From Pseudomonas schmalbachii (lineage in GTDB: Bacteria > Pseudomonadota > Gammaproteobacteria > Pseudomonadales > Pseudomonadaceae), in assembly GCF_017589465.1 (NCBI RefSeq), contig NZ_JAELYA010000003.1, positions 248,001 through 312,000 on the forward strand: a stretch of DNA of 64,000 bases, written 5' to 3'. The notes beneath the pieces are model-generated. The model searched no databases and was not told where the DNA came from. It saw only the letters and a list, made by a program, of their open reading frames with translations. Shown here piece after piece: positions 30,095-41,612 of the stretch; the stretch's first letter is position 1, and every line of letters begins with the position of its first letter. The position numbers and the translations under genes were made by a program.

Positions 30095-30110
30095 CATGCT
30101 TGCCTGAAGA

Positions 30111-31988
30111 TCAGAACTTCTCGATCTCCGCCTGCTGTTCCAGCTGACGGCGGAATGCCGCGAAGTCTTCCTGTCCACTGCGCGAAGCGAGGAAGCGGCG
30201 ATACATGGTCTTCTCTTCGTCGCTCATGGCCTCGGTCGGCTCGCTGACGCCATTCAGGCGCACCAGCACGTAATCGCCATTGGCCATGCTCACACCGGAG
30301 AAGGTCGGCTTGTCTGCCGAAACCGGGCGAACCATGCGGAATGCCTGTTGCAGCAGAACCGGATCGACGCCTTCCTGGCTGCGGGAAGCTGCCTCGACCA
30401 CGTTCCAGGTCTGCCCGTCCTGAGCCTGACCGACCGGCGTCTTGCCTTCACGCAGACCGGCCAGCAGGGCTTCGCCACGGGCTTTCGCATCGGCGGCCGC
30501 ATGTTCGTGCTGCAGGCGTTCGCGAATGGCGGCAGTCACCTGCTCGAGCGATTGCTGCTCGGGCTTGCGATGCTCCTTCACGCGCAGGACTACGACGGTA
30601 TTCGGGTCCAGTTCGATCGAGCCGCTGTTCGCGCCGTCTTCGAGCACCTCGGTGCTGAACGCTGCCTGTACCACCTGGCGATTGGCAGCGATACCTTCGC
30701 CGCCCTCACGACCGAACGGCTTGCTGGTCTGCACCTTCAGACCCAGGTCCTGGGCTGGTTGAGCCAGATCGGAGGCCTCGTAGGCCGCACTTTCCAGTTG
30801 CTTGGTAGTATCGACGAAGCGCTGCTCGACCAGTTGGCCCTTGACCTCGCGCTCCAGCTTCGGCTTCAGGCTCTCGAAACTCGGAACTTCCGGCGCCTGG
30901 ACGCCCAAGAGCTTGATCAGGTGCCAACCGTACTGGGTTTGCACCGGAGCGGAGACGTCACCCTTGCTCTTCAGGGCGTAGAGAGCATCCTCGAAGACAG
31001 GATCGTAGACGCCACGACCGGCATAACCCAGGTCACCGCCACTGGTAGCGGAGCCGGTGTCATTGGACAGCTCCTTGGCCAGCTTGGCGAAATCTTCGCC
31101 CTTGTCCAGGCGAGCCTTGATCTCGTCGATCTTGGCCTTGGCCTGTTCCTGATTCTGCTTGTCATTGACCTCGATGAGGATGTGCGCGGCGTCACGCTGC
31201 TCGGAGAGGTTGGCGATCTCCTTCTGATACAGCGCGTCGAGATCTTCCTGCTTGGCCTCAACCTGGTCGAAGAAGGACAACTTCTTCAGTTCCACGTAAT
31301 CGACGACGACCTGATCGGGGCTCATGAATTCGCCACGATGCGCATCGTAGTAGGCCTTGATGTCTGCATCCTCGATCTTGATCTTGCTCGAGTCGGCCTT
31401 GAAGGTCAGGGTCGCGAAATCACGAGCCTGCCGTTCCAGACGGGCGAATGCCTGCAGCTCGGAATCGGTCACGAAACCGCTACCAGCAATACCGGCACGC
31501 AGCTGGCCGATGAGCATTTCCTGCTCGAGCATCTGGCGGAACTGCATACGGCCGTAACCCATCTGGCGGATCACCTGATCAAAACGGTCAGCACTGAACT
31601 TGCCGTCGATCTGGAATTCGGGGGTTTGCAGGATCACCTGATCCAGGGCTTGCTGGGAGAAAGCGAACTTGTCGTCCTTGGCAGCCAGAAGGAGCAGCTT
31701 CCGCTCCAGCAGGCCCTTGAGCGCAGCCTCCTTGAGCAGCTTTTCATCCAGCAGCGAAGCGTCGAAGTCCTTGCCCAGGCGCTGCATGAGCTGGCGACGC
31801 TGCATTTCGACCGCCTGCTGTAGCTCGGCAGTGGTGATGTCCTCGCCGTTTACCTTGGCAGCGACGTTCTCATGGTTGGTCGCACGAATGATGGCATCGA
31901 AACCGGTCAACGCCATCAGCACGACGATGACACCGATGATGGTCTTGGCGATCCAGCCTTGAGAATTGTCCCTGATGTTTTGCAGCAT
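30111..31988 (-). CDS. ppiD: Periplasmic folding chaperone / peptidyl-prolyl isomerase D
   Basis: A 625-residue protein anchored by one N-terminal membrane segment (IAKTIIGVIVVLMALTGFDAI, residues ~13-33). It has a SurA-like N-terminal chaperone region and a parvulin domain at about residues 265-365 (AAHILIEV ... GGDLGYAGRG ... YGWHLIKL). PpiD acts at the SecYEG exit on newly translocated proteins. The start at 31988 (MLQNIRDNSQGW) is supported by a GGGGG stretch upstream; an ATG 21 bp earlier is less likely. It follows hupB, lon and clpXP in the usual order. Confidence 0.95.
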   Translation of the reverse strand: MLQNIRDNSQGWIAKTIIGVIVVLMALTGFDAIIRATNHENVAAKVNGEDITTAELQQAVEMQRRQLMQRLGKDFDASLLDEKLLKEAALKGLLERKLLLLAAKDDKFAFSQQALDQVILQTPEFQIDGKFSADRFDQVIRQMGYGRMQFRQMLEQEMLIGQLRAGIAGSGFVTDSELQAFARLERQARDFATLTFKADSSKIKIEDADIKAYYDAHRGEFMSPDQVVVDYVELKKLSFFDQVEAKQEDLDALYQKEIANLSEQRDAAHILIEVNDKQNQEQAKAKIDEIKARLDKGEDFAKLAKELSNDTGSATSGGDLGYAGRGVYDPVFEDALYALKSKGDVSAPVQTQYGWHLIKLLGVQAPEVPSFESLKPKLEREVKGQLVEQRFVDTTKQLESAAYEASDLAQPAQDLGLKVQTSKPFGREGGEGIAANRQVVQAAFSTEVLEDGANSGSIELDPNTVVVLRVKEHRKPEQQSLEQVTAAIRERLQHEHAAADAKARGEALLAGLREGKTPVGQAQDGQTWNVVEAASRSQEGVDPVLLQQAFRMVRPVSADKPTFSGVSMANGDYVLVRLNGVSEPTEAMSDEEKTMYRRFLASRSGQEDFAAFRRQLEQQAEIEKF

Positions 31989-32059
31989 GCGGCCCCCACA
32001 AGCGGCCACGGCCTGGCGTCGATGACGACGCGGCGTGGGTAAAAAATGCGGACATAAGA

Positions 32060-32083
32060 AAGGCGCATCCGTGGATGCGCCTT
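32060..32083 (-). terminator. Hairpin downstream of hupB
   Basis: Perfect stem AAGGCGCATCC / GGATGCGCCTT with a two-base loop, about 130 bp past the hupB stop and 70 bp before ppiD starts. On the minus strand it is followed by TTCTTAT, a weak T-run. Confidence 0.6.
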
Positions 32084-32210
32084 CTCGTAACTAACGGAGC
32101 ATCGGGTTTCCCCCGTGACCTTCAGTAGTCAGTAAGCAGAAAGCTACGAACTACCGCTCCGCGACCGAATCAGGCGAGCCCGACCGGCAAGGTCAAGTCC
32201 AAAAAGACGC

Positions 32211-32483
32211 TTAGTTTACGGCATCCTTGAGGGCTTTACCGGCTTTGAAGCCCGGGATCTTGGCAGCTTCGATCTTGATTGGCTTGCCGGTTTGCGGGTT
32301 GCGACCGGTGCGAGCAGCGCGTTCCTTCACTGCGAAGGTACCGAAGCCTACCAGCACGACGGAGTCACCGGCCTTCAGGGCGCCAGTTACAGACTCGATC
32401 ACTGCGTCCAGTGCGCGACCGGCAACAGCTTTCGGGATATCAGCAGATGCGGCAATTGCATCGATCAGTTCCGACTTGTTCAC
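32211..32483 (-). CDS. hupB: DNA-binding protein HU-beta
   Basis: A 90-residue histone-like protein: [11 protein letters not shown] start, the [19 protein letters not shown] beta-arm, and the Pro-containing tip that intercalates in DNA. It bends DNA without strong sequence preference and packs the nucleoid as a dimer. Located immediately downstream of lon, as in other gamma-proteobacteria. Confidence 0.98.
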   Translation of the reverse strand: MNKSELIDAIAASADIPKAVAGRALDAVIESVTGALKAGDSVVLVGFGTFAVKERAARTGRNPQTGKPIKIEAAKIPGFKAGKALKDAVN

Positions 32484-32618
32484 TCTAAGTCCCCTTATTT
32501 CTGTTGAGCTTATTTCTAGGTGTAAGGTAAAAGCAAAACGGGTGCTGGTTTGCCAACTGACAAAGCAAGTGCCGCTTTATAACAAGGGCTCAAAAACAGT
32601 GTCAAGAAAGCCTTCCGG

Positions 32619-35015
32619 CTAATGCGTGCTGATTCGCTCCTTGGAATCAGACTCACGCTTGTCATCCTTTGCTACCATCTCGGGAGCCGCATCGGACAAG
32701 GGCTCCGGCGCGTATTGCAGCGCAATTTGCAGGACTTCGTCAATCCATTTAACCGGTTTAATAACAAGATCTGCCTTAATATTGTCAGGAATTTCCCTGA
32801 GATCCCGGACATTTTCTTCCGGAATGATCACAGTTTTGATTCCACCCCGATGCGCTGCCAATAATTTCTCTTTCAATCCACCAATGGCTAGCACTTGGCC
32901 ACGTAGGGTGATCTCGCCGGTCATGGCCACATCGGCGCGAACCGGAATCTGGGTGATCGCGGAAACCAGCGCGGTGCACATGCCGATACCCGCACTCGGA
33001 CCGTCCTTGGGCGTGGCGCCTTCCGGCACGTGGATATGGATGTCCTGCTTCTCGTGGAAGTCCGCAGGAATCCCCAGGCTCTTCGCCCTGCTGCGCACCA
33101 CGGTCAATGCCGCGGTAATGGATTCCGCCATGACATCGCCAAGGGAGCCGGTCTTGGTCAGCTGCCCCTTGCCGGGAACGATCGCCGACTCGATGGTCAG
33201 CAGCTCGCCGCCCACCTGGGTCCAGGCCAGACCGGTCACCTGCCCTACCTGGTCCTGCTGTTCGGCCAGACCGTAACGGAACCGGCGCACACCCAGATAG
33301 TTCTCCAGGTTGTCAGGCGTCACCACGGCATTGATACGCTTGGCCTTGCCGCCCTCCTTCACCGCCTTGCGGCAAACCTTGGCGATCTGCCGTTCCAGGC
33401 TGCGCACCCCGGCTTCGCGGGTGTAATAGCGGATGATGTCGCGGATCGCAGCCTCTTCAAAACTGAGCTCGCCCTTTTTCAGCCCGTTAACTTCGGTCTG
33501 CTTTGGCACAAGATATTTCGAGGCGATATTGACCTTCTCGTCCTCGGTGTAGCCCGGCAGACGGATGACTTCCATACGATCCAGCAACGGTGCCGGGATG
33601 TTCATGGAGTTGGCCGTGCAGAGGAACATCACGTCCGACAGGTCGTAGTCGACCTCGAGATAGTGATCGTTGAAATTGTGATTCTGCTCCGGGTCCAGCA
33701 CCTCCAGCAGAGCCGAAGCGGGATCGCCACGCATGTCGCTGCCCATCTTGTCGATCTCGTCGAGCAGGAACAGCGGGTTGCGCACTCCAACCTTGGTCAG
33801 CTTCTGGACCAGGCGGCCCGGCATGGAGCCGATGTAGGTGCGACGGTGACCGCGAATCTCGGCCTCATCCCGCACACCACCGAGCGCCATGCGCACGAAC
33901 TTGCGATTGGTGGCACGAGCGATCGACTCCGCCAGCGAGGTCTTGCCCACGCCCGGCGGGCCGACCAGGCAAAGCACCGGGCCCTTGATCTTCTTCACGC
34001 GCTTCTGCACGGCGAGGTATTCAAGGATTCGCTCCTTCACCTCTTCCAGGCCGTAGTGGTCGGCATCGAGAATTTCCTCGGCGCGAGCCAGGTCAAGGCG
34101 AACCTTGCTCTCGGCCTTCCACGGTACGTTGACGAGCCAGTCGATGTACGAGCGCACCACGGTCGCCTCGGCGGACATCGGCGACATCTGCTTCAGCTTG
34201 TTCAGCTCGGCATTGGCCTTGGCAAGAGCCTCTTTGCTCAAACCCGCCTCGTCGATTCGACGCTTCAGGTCATCGACTTCGTTATGCCCTTCATCGATAT
34301 CACCCAGCTCTTTCTGGATGGCCTTCATCTGCTCGTTGAGGTAGTACTCGCGCTGACTACGCTCCATTTGCTTCTTGACGCGGCCACGAATGCGCTTCTC
34401 GACCTGCAGCAGGTCGATCTCGGCGTCGAGCATCGCGAGCACGTGCTCGACGCGTGCAGACAGCCCGGTGATCTCGAGGATTTCCTGCTTCTGCTCGATC
34501 TTCAGCGCCATGTGCGCCGCCATGGTGTCTACCAGGCGGCCGGGCTCATCGATGCTGTTCAGGGAGGAAAGGACCTCGGCAGGCACCTTCTTGCCCAGTT
34601 GCACGTACTGCTCGAACTGGCTCAGGAGGCTGCGAATGAAGACTTCCGACTCCCGCTCGCCGACCGGCTCCTCATCGAGGATCGACACCTCGGCACGGCA
34701 ATGGGCGTCTTTCTCGACAAAGCGCTCGACCTGACCGCGCTGCTCACCTTCGACCAGCACCTTGACCGTACCGTCCGGGAGCTTGAGCAACTGCAATACG
34801 GTGGCCACGGTCCCCATGCGGTAGAGCCCGTCTTCGCCCGGATCGTCATCGGCGGGGTTCTTCTGCGCCAGGAGCAGGATCTGCTTGTCACTGGTCATTG
34901 CGGCCTCAAGGGCCTCGATGGACTTCTCCCGACCGACGAACAGCGGGATGACCATGTGCGGATACACCACTACGTCACGCAGGGGAAGCAGGGGCAACTC
35001 GACGAGTGTTTTCAT
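32619..35015 (-). CDS. lon: ATP-dependent protease La (Lon)
   Basis: A 798-residue cytoplasmic AAA+ protease. The N-terminal substrate-binding domain (residues ~8-200) starts [20 protein letters not shown]. The ATPase has Walker A GPPGVGKT near residue 355 and Walker [12 protein letters not shown]. The protease domain carries the catalytic Ser in [11 protein letters not shown] near residue 680 and the Lys about 43 residues later. It degrades misfolded and regulatory proteins. A heat-shock-type promoter lies upstream. Confidence 0.98.
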   Translation of the reverse strand: MKTLVELPLLPLRDVVVYPHMVIPLFVGREKSIEALEAAMTSDKQILLLAQKNPADDDPGEDGLYRMGTVATVLQLLKLPDGTVKVLVEGEQRGQVERFVEKDAHCRAEVSILDEEPVGERESEVFIRSLLSQFEQYVQLGKKVPAEVLSSLNSIDEPGRLVDTMAAHMALKIEQKQEILEITGLSARVEHVLAMLDAEIDLLQVEKRIRGRVKKQMERSQREYYLNEQMKAIQKELGDIDEGHNEVDDLKRRIDEAGLSKEALAKANAELNKLKQMSPMSAEATVVRSYIDWLVNVPWKAESKVRLDLARAEEILDADHYGLEEVKERILEYLAVQKRVKKIKGPVLCLVGPPGVGKTSLAESIARATNRKFVRMALGGVRDEAEIRGHRRTYIGSMPGRLVQKLTKVGVRNPLFLLDEIDKMGSDMRGDPASALLEVLDPEQNHNFNDHYLEVDYDLSDVMFLCTANSMNIPAPLLDRMEVIRLPGYTEDEKVNIASKYLVPKQTEVNGLKKGELSFEEAAIRDIIRYYTREAGVRSLERQIAKVCRKAVKEGGKAKRINAVVTPDNLENYLGVRRFRYGLAEQQDQVGQVTGLAWTQVGGELLTIESAIVPGKGQLTKTGSLGDVMAESITAALTVVRSRAKSLGIPADFHEKQDIHIHVPEGATPKDGPSAGIGMCTALVSAITQIPVRADVAMTGEITLRGQVLAIGGLKEKLLAAHRGGIKTVIIPEENVRDLREIPDNIKADLVIKPVKWIDEVLQIALQYAPEPLSDAAPEMVAKDDKRESDSKERISTH

Positions 35016-35071
35016 GATATTCGGCTCTACAGCGGCTCTTGGCCAAAAACGAGTGGGAAAACCCTTGGGCC

Positions 35072-35103
35072 TAAGATGGGGTTAGGCCAGGGAAAAAACA
35101 AGC
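35072..35103 (-). promoter_or_regulatory. Sigma32 (heat-shock) type promoter of lon
   Basis: On the minus strand GCTTGTT is followed by about 15 bases and then CCCCATCTTA. The RpoH consensus is CTTGAAA, 11-16 bases, CCCCATnT. The site lies about 60 bp upstream of the lon start codon, fitting lon's known heat-shock control in other bacteria. Confidence 0.6.
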
Positions 35104-35126
35104 GCGGTAGATGGAAGATAGGGAAA

Positions 35127-35153
35127 GAAAAAGGGGCCGACGGGCCCCTTTTT
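35127..35153 (-). terminator. Intrinsic terminator of clpX
   Basis: Stem AAAAAGGGGCC / GGCCCCTTTTT with a short loop directly after the clpX stop on the minus strand, followed by CTTTCCC. Confidence 0.85.
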
Positions 35154-35154
35154 C

Positions 35155-36435
<1,281 letters not shown>

Positions 36436-36543
36436 TCGATCGTTCCAATCGGGGGTAGGCTTGCAACACAAGATGAAGGCAAATGCGGGCATTTTCAAGC
36501 CCGCGACGCGGCCGGAAACCCGGCCGCCTTATAGCGGAAGACC

Positions 36544-37182
36544 TCAGCTGACCTGTTGGCGCTGAGTCAGAACCTGATCGATCAGGCCGTACTTGACTGC
36601 ATCGTCGCCGCTCATGAAGCGGTCACGGTCGGTATCGCGGGCAATCACGTCGAGCGGCTGGCCGGTGTGGTGAGCCAGCACCTGATTCAGGCGCTCACGA
36701 ATGAACAGAATTTCCTTGGCGTGAATTTCGATATCCGAAGCCTGGCCCTGGAAACCGCCCAGCGGCTGGTGAATCATCATGCGCGAGTGCGGCAGGCAAT
36801 AACGCTTGTTGGCCGCGCCGCCAGCCAGCAGCAACGCCCCCATGCTGCAGGCCTGGCCGATGCAGATGGTGGAAACGTCCGGCTTGATGAACTGCATGGT
36901 GTCGTAGATCGACATGCCAGCGGTAACCGAGCCACCCGGGGAGTTGATATAGAGGTGGATATCCTTGTCCGGGTTCTCTGCCTCGAGGAACAGCAACTGG
37001 GCAACCACCAGGTTGGCCATGTAGTCCTCGACCTGGCCGACCAGGAAAATCACCCGCTCTTTCAACAGGCGCGAATAGATATCGTAGGAACGCTCGCCAC
37101 GGGCGGACTGCTCGACCACCATCGGCACGAGGCCGGTAGCCTGGATATCTGGAACCTGCGGCATGAAAGGATTATGGGGCAT
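36544..37182 (-). CDS. clpP: ATP-dependent Clp protease proteolytic subunit
   Basis: A 212-residue serine protease. Catalytic Ser is in [11 protein letters not shown], His in [11 protein letters not shown], and Asp in the [12 protein letters not shown] region. Fourteen copies form the chamber that ClpX or ClpA docks on. It is followed by clpX with 108 bp between them, probably one transcript. An in-frame Met at residue 7 is an alternative start, and the mature N-terminus is usually processed anyway. Confidence 0.97.
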   Translation of the reverse strand: MPHNPFMPQVPDIQATGLVPMVVEQSARGERSYDIYSRLLKERVIFLVGQVEDYMANLVVAQLLFLEAENPDKDIHLYINSPGGSVTAGMSIYDTMQFIKPDVSTICIGQACSMGALLLAGGAANKRYCLPHSRMMIHQPLGGFQGQASDIEIHAKEILFIRERLNQVLAHHTGQPLDVIARDTDRDRFMSGDDAVKYGLIDQVLTQRQQVS

Positions 37183-37225
37183 GTCCGACGATCACTCCCT
37201 TATGGATTGTCATGTCTCAAAGACG

Positions 37226-37253
37226 CATAAGCCAGCCCGAAGGCTGGCTTATG
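37226..37253 (-). terminator. Hairpin between tig and clpP
   Basis: A perfect 12-bp stem CATAAGCCAGCC / GGCTGGCTTATG with a four-base loop, between the tig stop and clpP start. The T-run after it on the minus strand is poor, so it may only partly stop transcription and allow some tig-clpP read-through. Confidence 0.6.
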
Positions 37254-37275
37254 ACGGATCGAGCGAAGAGAAGAA

Positions 37276-38586
37276 TCAGGCCGCTTTCGGAGCTTCAGCA
37301 GGCTTGACCGCGTCTTCGTACGATACCTGCTTATCGGTCACATTGGCCTTCTGCAGGACAGTATCCACGACTTGTTCTTCCAGTACAACCGAGCGAACTT
37401 CGTTCAGCTGCTGGTCATTTTTGTAATACCAGGCAACAACTTGCTCGGGCTCCTGGTAGGCGGAAGCCATTTCTTCGATCATTTCGCGAACGCGGGCTTC
37501 GTCGGCCTTCAGCTCGTGCTGCTTGACCAGTTCGGCAACGATCAGACCCAGCACCACACGGCGCTTGGCCTGCTCTTCGAACAGTTCTGCCGGCAGTTGA
37601 TCCGGGTTGATGTTGCCACCGAACTGCTGGACAGCCTGCACGCGCAGACGATTGATCTCGTTGCCCACCAGCGCCTTCGGCACTTCGATCGGATTGGTGG
37701 ACAGCAGGCCTTCCATTACCTGGTTCTTGACCTTGGACTTGATGGCCTGGCGCAGTTCGCGATCCATGTTCTTGCGAACTTCGGTGCGGAAGCCTTCCAG
37801 GGTGGTTTCCTTGATGCCGAACAGACCGAAGAACTCTTCGTTCAGTTCCGGCAGCTTCGGCTCGCTGACGCTGTTCACGGTAACGGTGAACTCGGCAGCC
37901 TTGCCGGCCAGGTCGAGGTTCTGGTAGTCCTCGGGGAAGCTCAGGGTGAGAACGCGCTCTTCACCTGCCTTGGCGCCAACCAGGCCTTCTTCGAAGCCCG
38001 GAATCATGCGGCCGGAACCCAGCACCAGCAGGGTGCCCTTGGCGGAACCGCCAGCGAAGGCTTCGCCGTCGATCTTGCCGACGAAGTCGATGTTCAGTTG
38101 GTCGTCGTTCTGCGCGGCGCGCTCGACGGCTTCGAAGCGGGTGTTCTGCTTGCGCAGGATTTCCAGCATGTTGTCGACGTCGGCGTCGCCAACGTCAGCC
38201 TGCAGACGCTCGACATTGATACCGTCGAAGCCGGCAACCTGGAACTCCGGGAAGACTTCGAAGGTAGCGACGTATTCCAGGCCTTTTTCCTTTTCGAACA
38301 CTTTCGGCTCGACGGACGGCGCACCAGCCGGATTCAGCTTCTGCTCGACAACGGCTTCATAGAAGGTTTCCTGAATCAGGTCACCCAGAGCTTCCTGACG
38401 AGCGGACGCTTCGTAACGCTGGCGAATGACGCTCATCGGCACCTTGCCAGGACGGAAACCAGGAACCTTGGCGCGACGAGCAGTCTGCTGCAGACGCTTG
38501 TTCACTTCGGTCTCGATACGCTCGGCCGGCACGCCAACGGTCATGCGGCGCTCAAGAGCGGAGGTGCTTTCTACAGAAACTTGCAT
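37276..38586 (-). CDS. tig: Trigger factor
   Basis: A 436-residue ribosome-associated chaperone and peptidyl-prolyl isomerase. The N-terminal ribosome-binding domain contains the signature GFRPGKVP near residue 45; the FKBP-like isomerase domain spans residues ~150-245; the C-terminal arm domain follows. The start at 38586 ([14 protein letters not shown]) gives the same length as the P. aeruginosa protein. Confidence 0.98.
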   Translation of the reverse strand: MQVSVESTSALERRMTVGVPAERIETEVNKRLQQTARRAKVPGFRPGKVPMSVIRQRYEASARQEALGDLIQETFYEAVVEQKLNPAGAPSVEPKVFEKEKGLEYVATFEVFPEFQVAGFDGINVERLQADVGDADVDNMLEILRKQNTRFEAVERAAQNDDQLNIDFVGKIDGEAFAGGSAKGTLLVLGSGRMIPGFEEGLVGAKAGEERVLTLSFPEDYQNLDLAGKAAEFTVTVNSVSEPKLPELNEEFFGLFGIKETTLEGFRTEVRKNMDRELRQAIKSKVKNQVMEGLLSTNPIEVPKALVGNEINRLRVQAVQQFGGNINPDQLPAELFEEQAKRRVVLGLIVAELVKQHELKADEARVREMIEEMASAYQEPEQVVAWYYKNDQQLNEVRSVVLEEQVVDTVLQKANVTDKQVSYEDAVKPAEAPKAA

Positions 38587-38729
38587 GGATATTCCTCGTG
38601 GCACAGACGTAAGCCGGTCGTTCCGGCCCCAGAATTCAGGGGCAGCATTCTAGTAGGTAGAAATGCAGAAGTCACCCTGCCGGAGCGCGCGGAAATTCAC
38701 GGATGCGCGAGATTTGATATCGGGAAAGA

Positions 38730-38814
38730 TGGTGCGGACGGAGAGACTCGAACTCTCACAGCTTGCGCCACTGGAACCTAAATCCAGCGTGTCTACCAAT
38801 TTCACCACGTCCGC
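38730..38814 (-). tRNA. tRNA-Leu (anticodon UAG)
   Basis: An 85-base class II tRNA with acceptor stem GCGGACG / CGTCCGC, encoded CCA end, long variable arm, and anticodon stem CTGGA / TCCAG closing the loop TTTAGGT, which gives anticodon UAG for CUA leucine codons. Confidence 0.93.
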
Positions 38815-38835
38815 AGGGAATCGCAGAAACGAAAA

Positions 38836-38856
38836 CGCCAGGCTCTGGGCCTGGCG
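38836..38856 (-). other. Hairpin in the tRNA-Leu/tRNA-His spacer
   Basis: Stem CGCCAGGC / GGCCTGGCG with a short loop lies between the two tRNA genes. It looks like a processing spacer structure rather than a terminator, since there is no T-run. Confidence 0.4.
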
Positions 38857-38866
38857 CTTCGGAATA

Positions 38867-38943
38867 TGGGGTGGACGATGGGAATCGAACCCACGACACC
38901 AGGAGCCACAATCCTGTGCTCTACCAACTGAGCTACGCCCACC
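38867..38943 (-). tRNA. tRNA-His (anticodon GUG)
   Basis: Anticodon stem CAGGA / TCCTG closes loop TTGTGGC, giving GUG. The acceptor has the extra G at position -1 opposite C73, the identity mark of tRNA-His, and CCA is encoded. Confidence 0.93.
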
Positions 38944-38971
38944 ATATTACATGCTTGTGCCGACCGCCATC

Positions 38972-39048
38972 TGGCGCGCCCGGCAGGACTCGAACCTGCG
39001 ACCATCCGCTTAGAAGGCGGATGCTCTATCCAGCTGAGCTACGGGCGC
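38972..39048 (-). tRNA. tRNA-Arg (anticodon UCU)
   Basis: Acceptor stem GCGCCCG / CGGGCGC with encoded CCA; the anticodon loop CTTCTAA gives UCU for AGA arginine codons, a rare codon class in this high-GC genome. The order Arg, His, Leu on the minus strand suggests one precursor transcript. Confidence 0.93.
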
Positions 39049-39311
39049 TTTAGTGGCTGCAACCCTTGCTAAGCAGAACAGCGTAAACCACTGAACCGGT
39101 TCGCATTGCCTTCTTATCTTGCATCAGGCTGTGCTCGACAAGCGGGGCGCATGTTATCGATGAGGCCAAATGTCGTCAACGGTTTTTTTAAAAAAATTTC
39201 ATTGAGATAAAGGAGTTACGGTAAATCGATGGGGCTGCGCCTTTGCCTTCGGGGGTGAGCGTGCGAAAATGCGCATCCATTTTTTCCCGACTCGAAGGTT
39301 TGCCCTCCGAC

Positions 39312-40166
39312 ATGACTGCACAACTGATCGACGGCAAAGCGATCGCCGCCAGCCTCCGCCAGCAGATAGCCCAACGCGTCATCGAACGACGCCAGCAAGG
39401 GCTGCGCATTCCCGGCCTGGCCGTGATCCTGGTCGGCAGCGACCCCGCCTCTCAGGTCTATGTCGCGCACAAGCGCAAGGATTGCGAAGAGGTCGGCTTC
39501 CTTTCCCAGGCCTACGATCTCCCCGCAGACACCACCCAGGACGACCTGCTCGCCCTGATCGACCGCCTGAATGCCGATCCGGCCATCGACGGCATTCTCG
39601 TCCAGTTGCCACTGCCGGAGCACCTCGACGCCTCGCAACTGCTCGAACGCATCAATCCGGACAAGGACGTGGACGGTTTCCACCCCTACAACGTCGGCCG
39701 CCTGGCCCAGCGCATCCCCCTGCTGCGCCCGTGCACCCCGAAAGGCATCATGACCCTGCTGGCCAGCACCGGAGTCGACCTGTACGGCATGAACGCAGTA
39801 GTGGTCGGCGCCTCCAATATCGTCGGCCGCCCCATGGCTCTCGAACTGCTGCTCGGCGGCTGCACCGTGACGGTTACCCACCGCTTCACCCGCGATCTCG
39901 CCGAGCACGTGCGCCAGGCCGATCTGGTGGTGGTCGCCGCCGGCAAGCCCGGCCTGGTGAAAGGCGAATGGATCAAGGAAGGCGCCATCGTCATCGACGT
40001 GGGCATCAATCGCCAGGCCGATGGCCGTCTGGTAGGCGACGTGGAATACGACGTCGCCGCACAGCGCGCCAGCTGGATCACCCCGGTGCCGGGCGGCGTA
40101 GGCCCGATGACCCGCGCCTGCCTGCTGGAAAACACCCTGTACGCCGCCGAGCAATTGCACGGCTGA
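39312..40166 (+). CDS. folD: Methylenetetrahydrofolate dehydrogenase / methenyl-THF cyclohydrolase
   Basis: A 284-residue bifunctional one-carbon enzyme. It carries the family motifs [20 protein letters not shown] with the catalytic Lys, [16 protein letters not shown] and the NADP-binding [17 protein letters not shown]. The start at ATG 39312 ([20 protein letters not shown]) gives the family length. It is divergent from the tRNA cluster. Confidence 0.97.
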   Translation: MTAQLIDGKAIAASLRQQIAQRVIERRQQGLRIPGLAVILVGSDPASQVYVAHKRKDCEEVGFLSQAYDLPADTTQDDLLALIDRLNADPAIDGILVQLPLPEHLDASQLLERINPDKDVDGFHPYNVGRLAQRIPLLRPCTPKGIMTLLASTGVDLYGMNAVVVGASNIVGRPMALELLLGGCTVTVTHRFTRDLAEHVRQADLVVVAAGKPGLVKGEWIKEGAIVIDVGINRQADGRLVGDVEYDVAAQRASWITPVPGGVGPMTRACLLENTLYAAEQLHG

Positions 40167-40179
40167 TCGACGAAAAACG

Positions 40180-40205
40180 AAAAAGGCCGCATCAGCGGCC
40201 TTTTT
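40180..40205. terminator. Bidirectional terminator between folD and cysS
   Basis: Stem AAAAAGGCCGC / GCGGCCTTTTT, with A- and T-runs on both sides, between two convergent genes. Confidence 0.85.
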
Positions 40206-40223
40206 CATGTCCAGGACTCCGGA

Positions 40224-41612
40224 TTACTCGGCAAGACGCCAGGTAGTCCCACCCTTCCCGTCTTCCAGCACTACGCCCATGGCGGACAACTGGTCGCGGA
40301 TACGGTCGGACTCCGCCCAGTTCTTCGCCGCACGCGCTGCCAGACGCGCCTGGATCAACGCTTCGACTTCAGCCGCATCGACCTTGCCTTCGGCACCGGC
40401 CTGCAGGAATGCATCCGGCTCCAACTGCAGCACACCCAGCAGCCCCGCCAGCTCCTTCAGACGAGCCGCCAGTCCGGCAGCGGCCTGCAGATCGCTTTCA
40501 CGCAGACGGTTGACCTCGCGGGCCAGCTCGAACAGCACCGCCATCGCTTCCGGTGTATTGAAGTCGTCGTCCATCGCCGCGCCGAAGCGCTCGACGAATG
40601 CCTCGCCACCGGCAGGGGCAGCCTGCGGCAAGCCACGCAGCGCGTGATAGAAGCGCTCCAACGCCCCCTTGGCTTCCTTCAGGCTGTCTTCCGAGTAATT
40701 GATCGGACTGCGGTAGTGGCTCGATACCAGCAGATAACGCACCACTTCCGGATGGTACTTCTCCAGCACCTCGCGAATGGTGAAGAAGTTGCCCAGGGAC
40801 TTGGACATCTTCTCGCCGTCCACACGCACCGCGCCTGCATGCATCCAGGCATTGGCGTAGAGCTTGCCGGTGGCCGCCTCGCTCTGGGCGATCTCGTTCT
40901 CGTGGTGCGGGAACACCAGGTCCGGGCCGCCACCATGGATGTCGAAGGTTTCGCCCAGGCAGCAGGTGGACATCACCGAGCACTCGATGTGCCAGCCCGG
41001 CCGCCCCGCGCCCCACGGCGATTCCCAGCTCGGCTCGCCCGGCTTGGCGCCTTTCCAGAGCACGAAGTCCAGCGGATCTTCCTTGGACTCATCGACCTCG
41101 ATGCGCGCACCGATTTGCAGATCCTCGATCTTCTTGCGCGACAGCTTGCCGTAGCCGACGAACTTGCCGACGCGGTAGTAGACGTCGCCATTGCCCGGGG
41201 CATAGGCGAAGCCCTTGTCGATCAGGGTCTGGATCATCTGGTGCATGCCAGCGATATGGCCGGTGGCGCGCGGCTCGATGTCCGGACGCAGCACGCTCAG
41301 GCGCGCCTCGTCCTCGTGCATCGCAGCGATCATGCGCTCGACCAGCGCCTCGAACGGTTCGCCGTTCTCATTGGCGCGGCGGATGATCTTGTCGTCGATA
41401 TCGGTGATGTTGCGTACGTAAGTCAGGTCATAGCCGCGCTGGCGCAGCCAGCGGGCGACCACGTCGAACGCCACCATTACCCGCGCATGACCGATATGGC
41501 AGAAGTCATAGACAGTCATGCCGCACACGTACATGCGCACCTGGTTACCGACCAGCGGTTTGAAGTCTTCCTTGGTCTTGCTCAGCGTGTTGTAGATCTG
41601 CAGCACAGTCAT
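40224..41612 (-). CDS. cysS: Cysteinyl-tRNA synthetase
   Basis: A 462-residue class I synthetase. The HIGH motif is in CHIGHARVM near residue 38 and the KMSKS motif in [10 protein letters not shown] near residue 266. The zinc-site residues include the cysteine at [10 protein letters not shown]. It charges tRNA-Cys. Its start overlaps the stop of glnS upstream (ATGA), so the two synthetases are coupled. Confidence 0.98.
   Translation of the reverse strand: MTVLQIYNTLSKTKEDFKPLVGNQVRMYVCGMTVYDFCHIGHARVMVAFDVVARWLRQRGYDLTYVRNITDIDDKIIRRANENGEPFEALVERMIAAMHEDEARLSVLRPDIEPRATGHIAGMHQMIQTLIDKGFAYAPGNGDVYYRVGKFVGYGKLSRKKIEDLQIGARIEVDESKEDPLDFVLWKGAKPGEPSWESPWGAGRPGWHIECSVMSTCCLGETFDIHGGGPDLVFPHHENEIAQSEAATGKLYANAWMHAGAVRVDGEKMSKSLGNFFTIREVLEKYHPEVVRYLLVSSHYRSPINYSEDSLKEAKGALERFYHALRGLPQAAPAGGEAFVERFGAAMDDDFNTPEAMAVLFELAREVNRLRESDLQAAAGLAARLKELAGLLGVLQLEPDAFLQAGAEGKVDAAEVEALIQARLAARAAKNWAESDRIRDQLSAMGVVLEDGKGGTTWRLAE

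Noticed and set aside
30348-31823. Long plus-strand frame opposite ppiD
   Set aside because: No recognisable motifs, antisense to a clearly recognisable gene; composition effect. The same holds for 33030-35246 opposite lon and 37372-38781 opposite tig.
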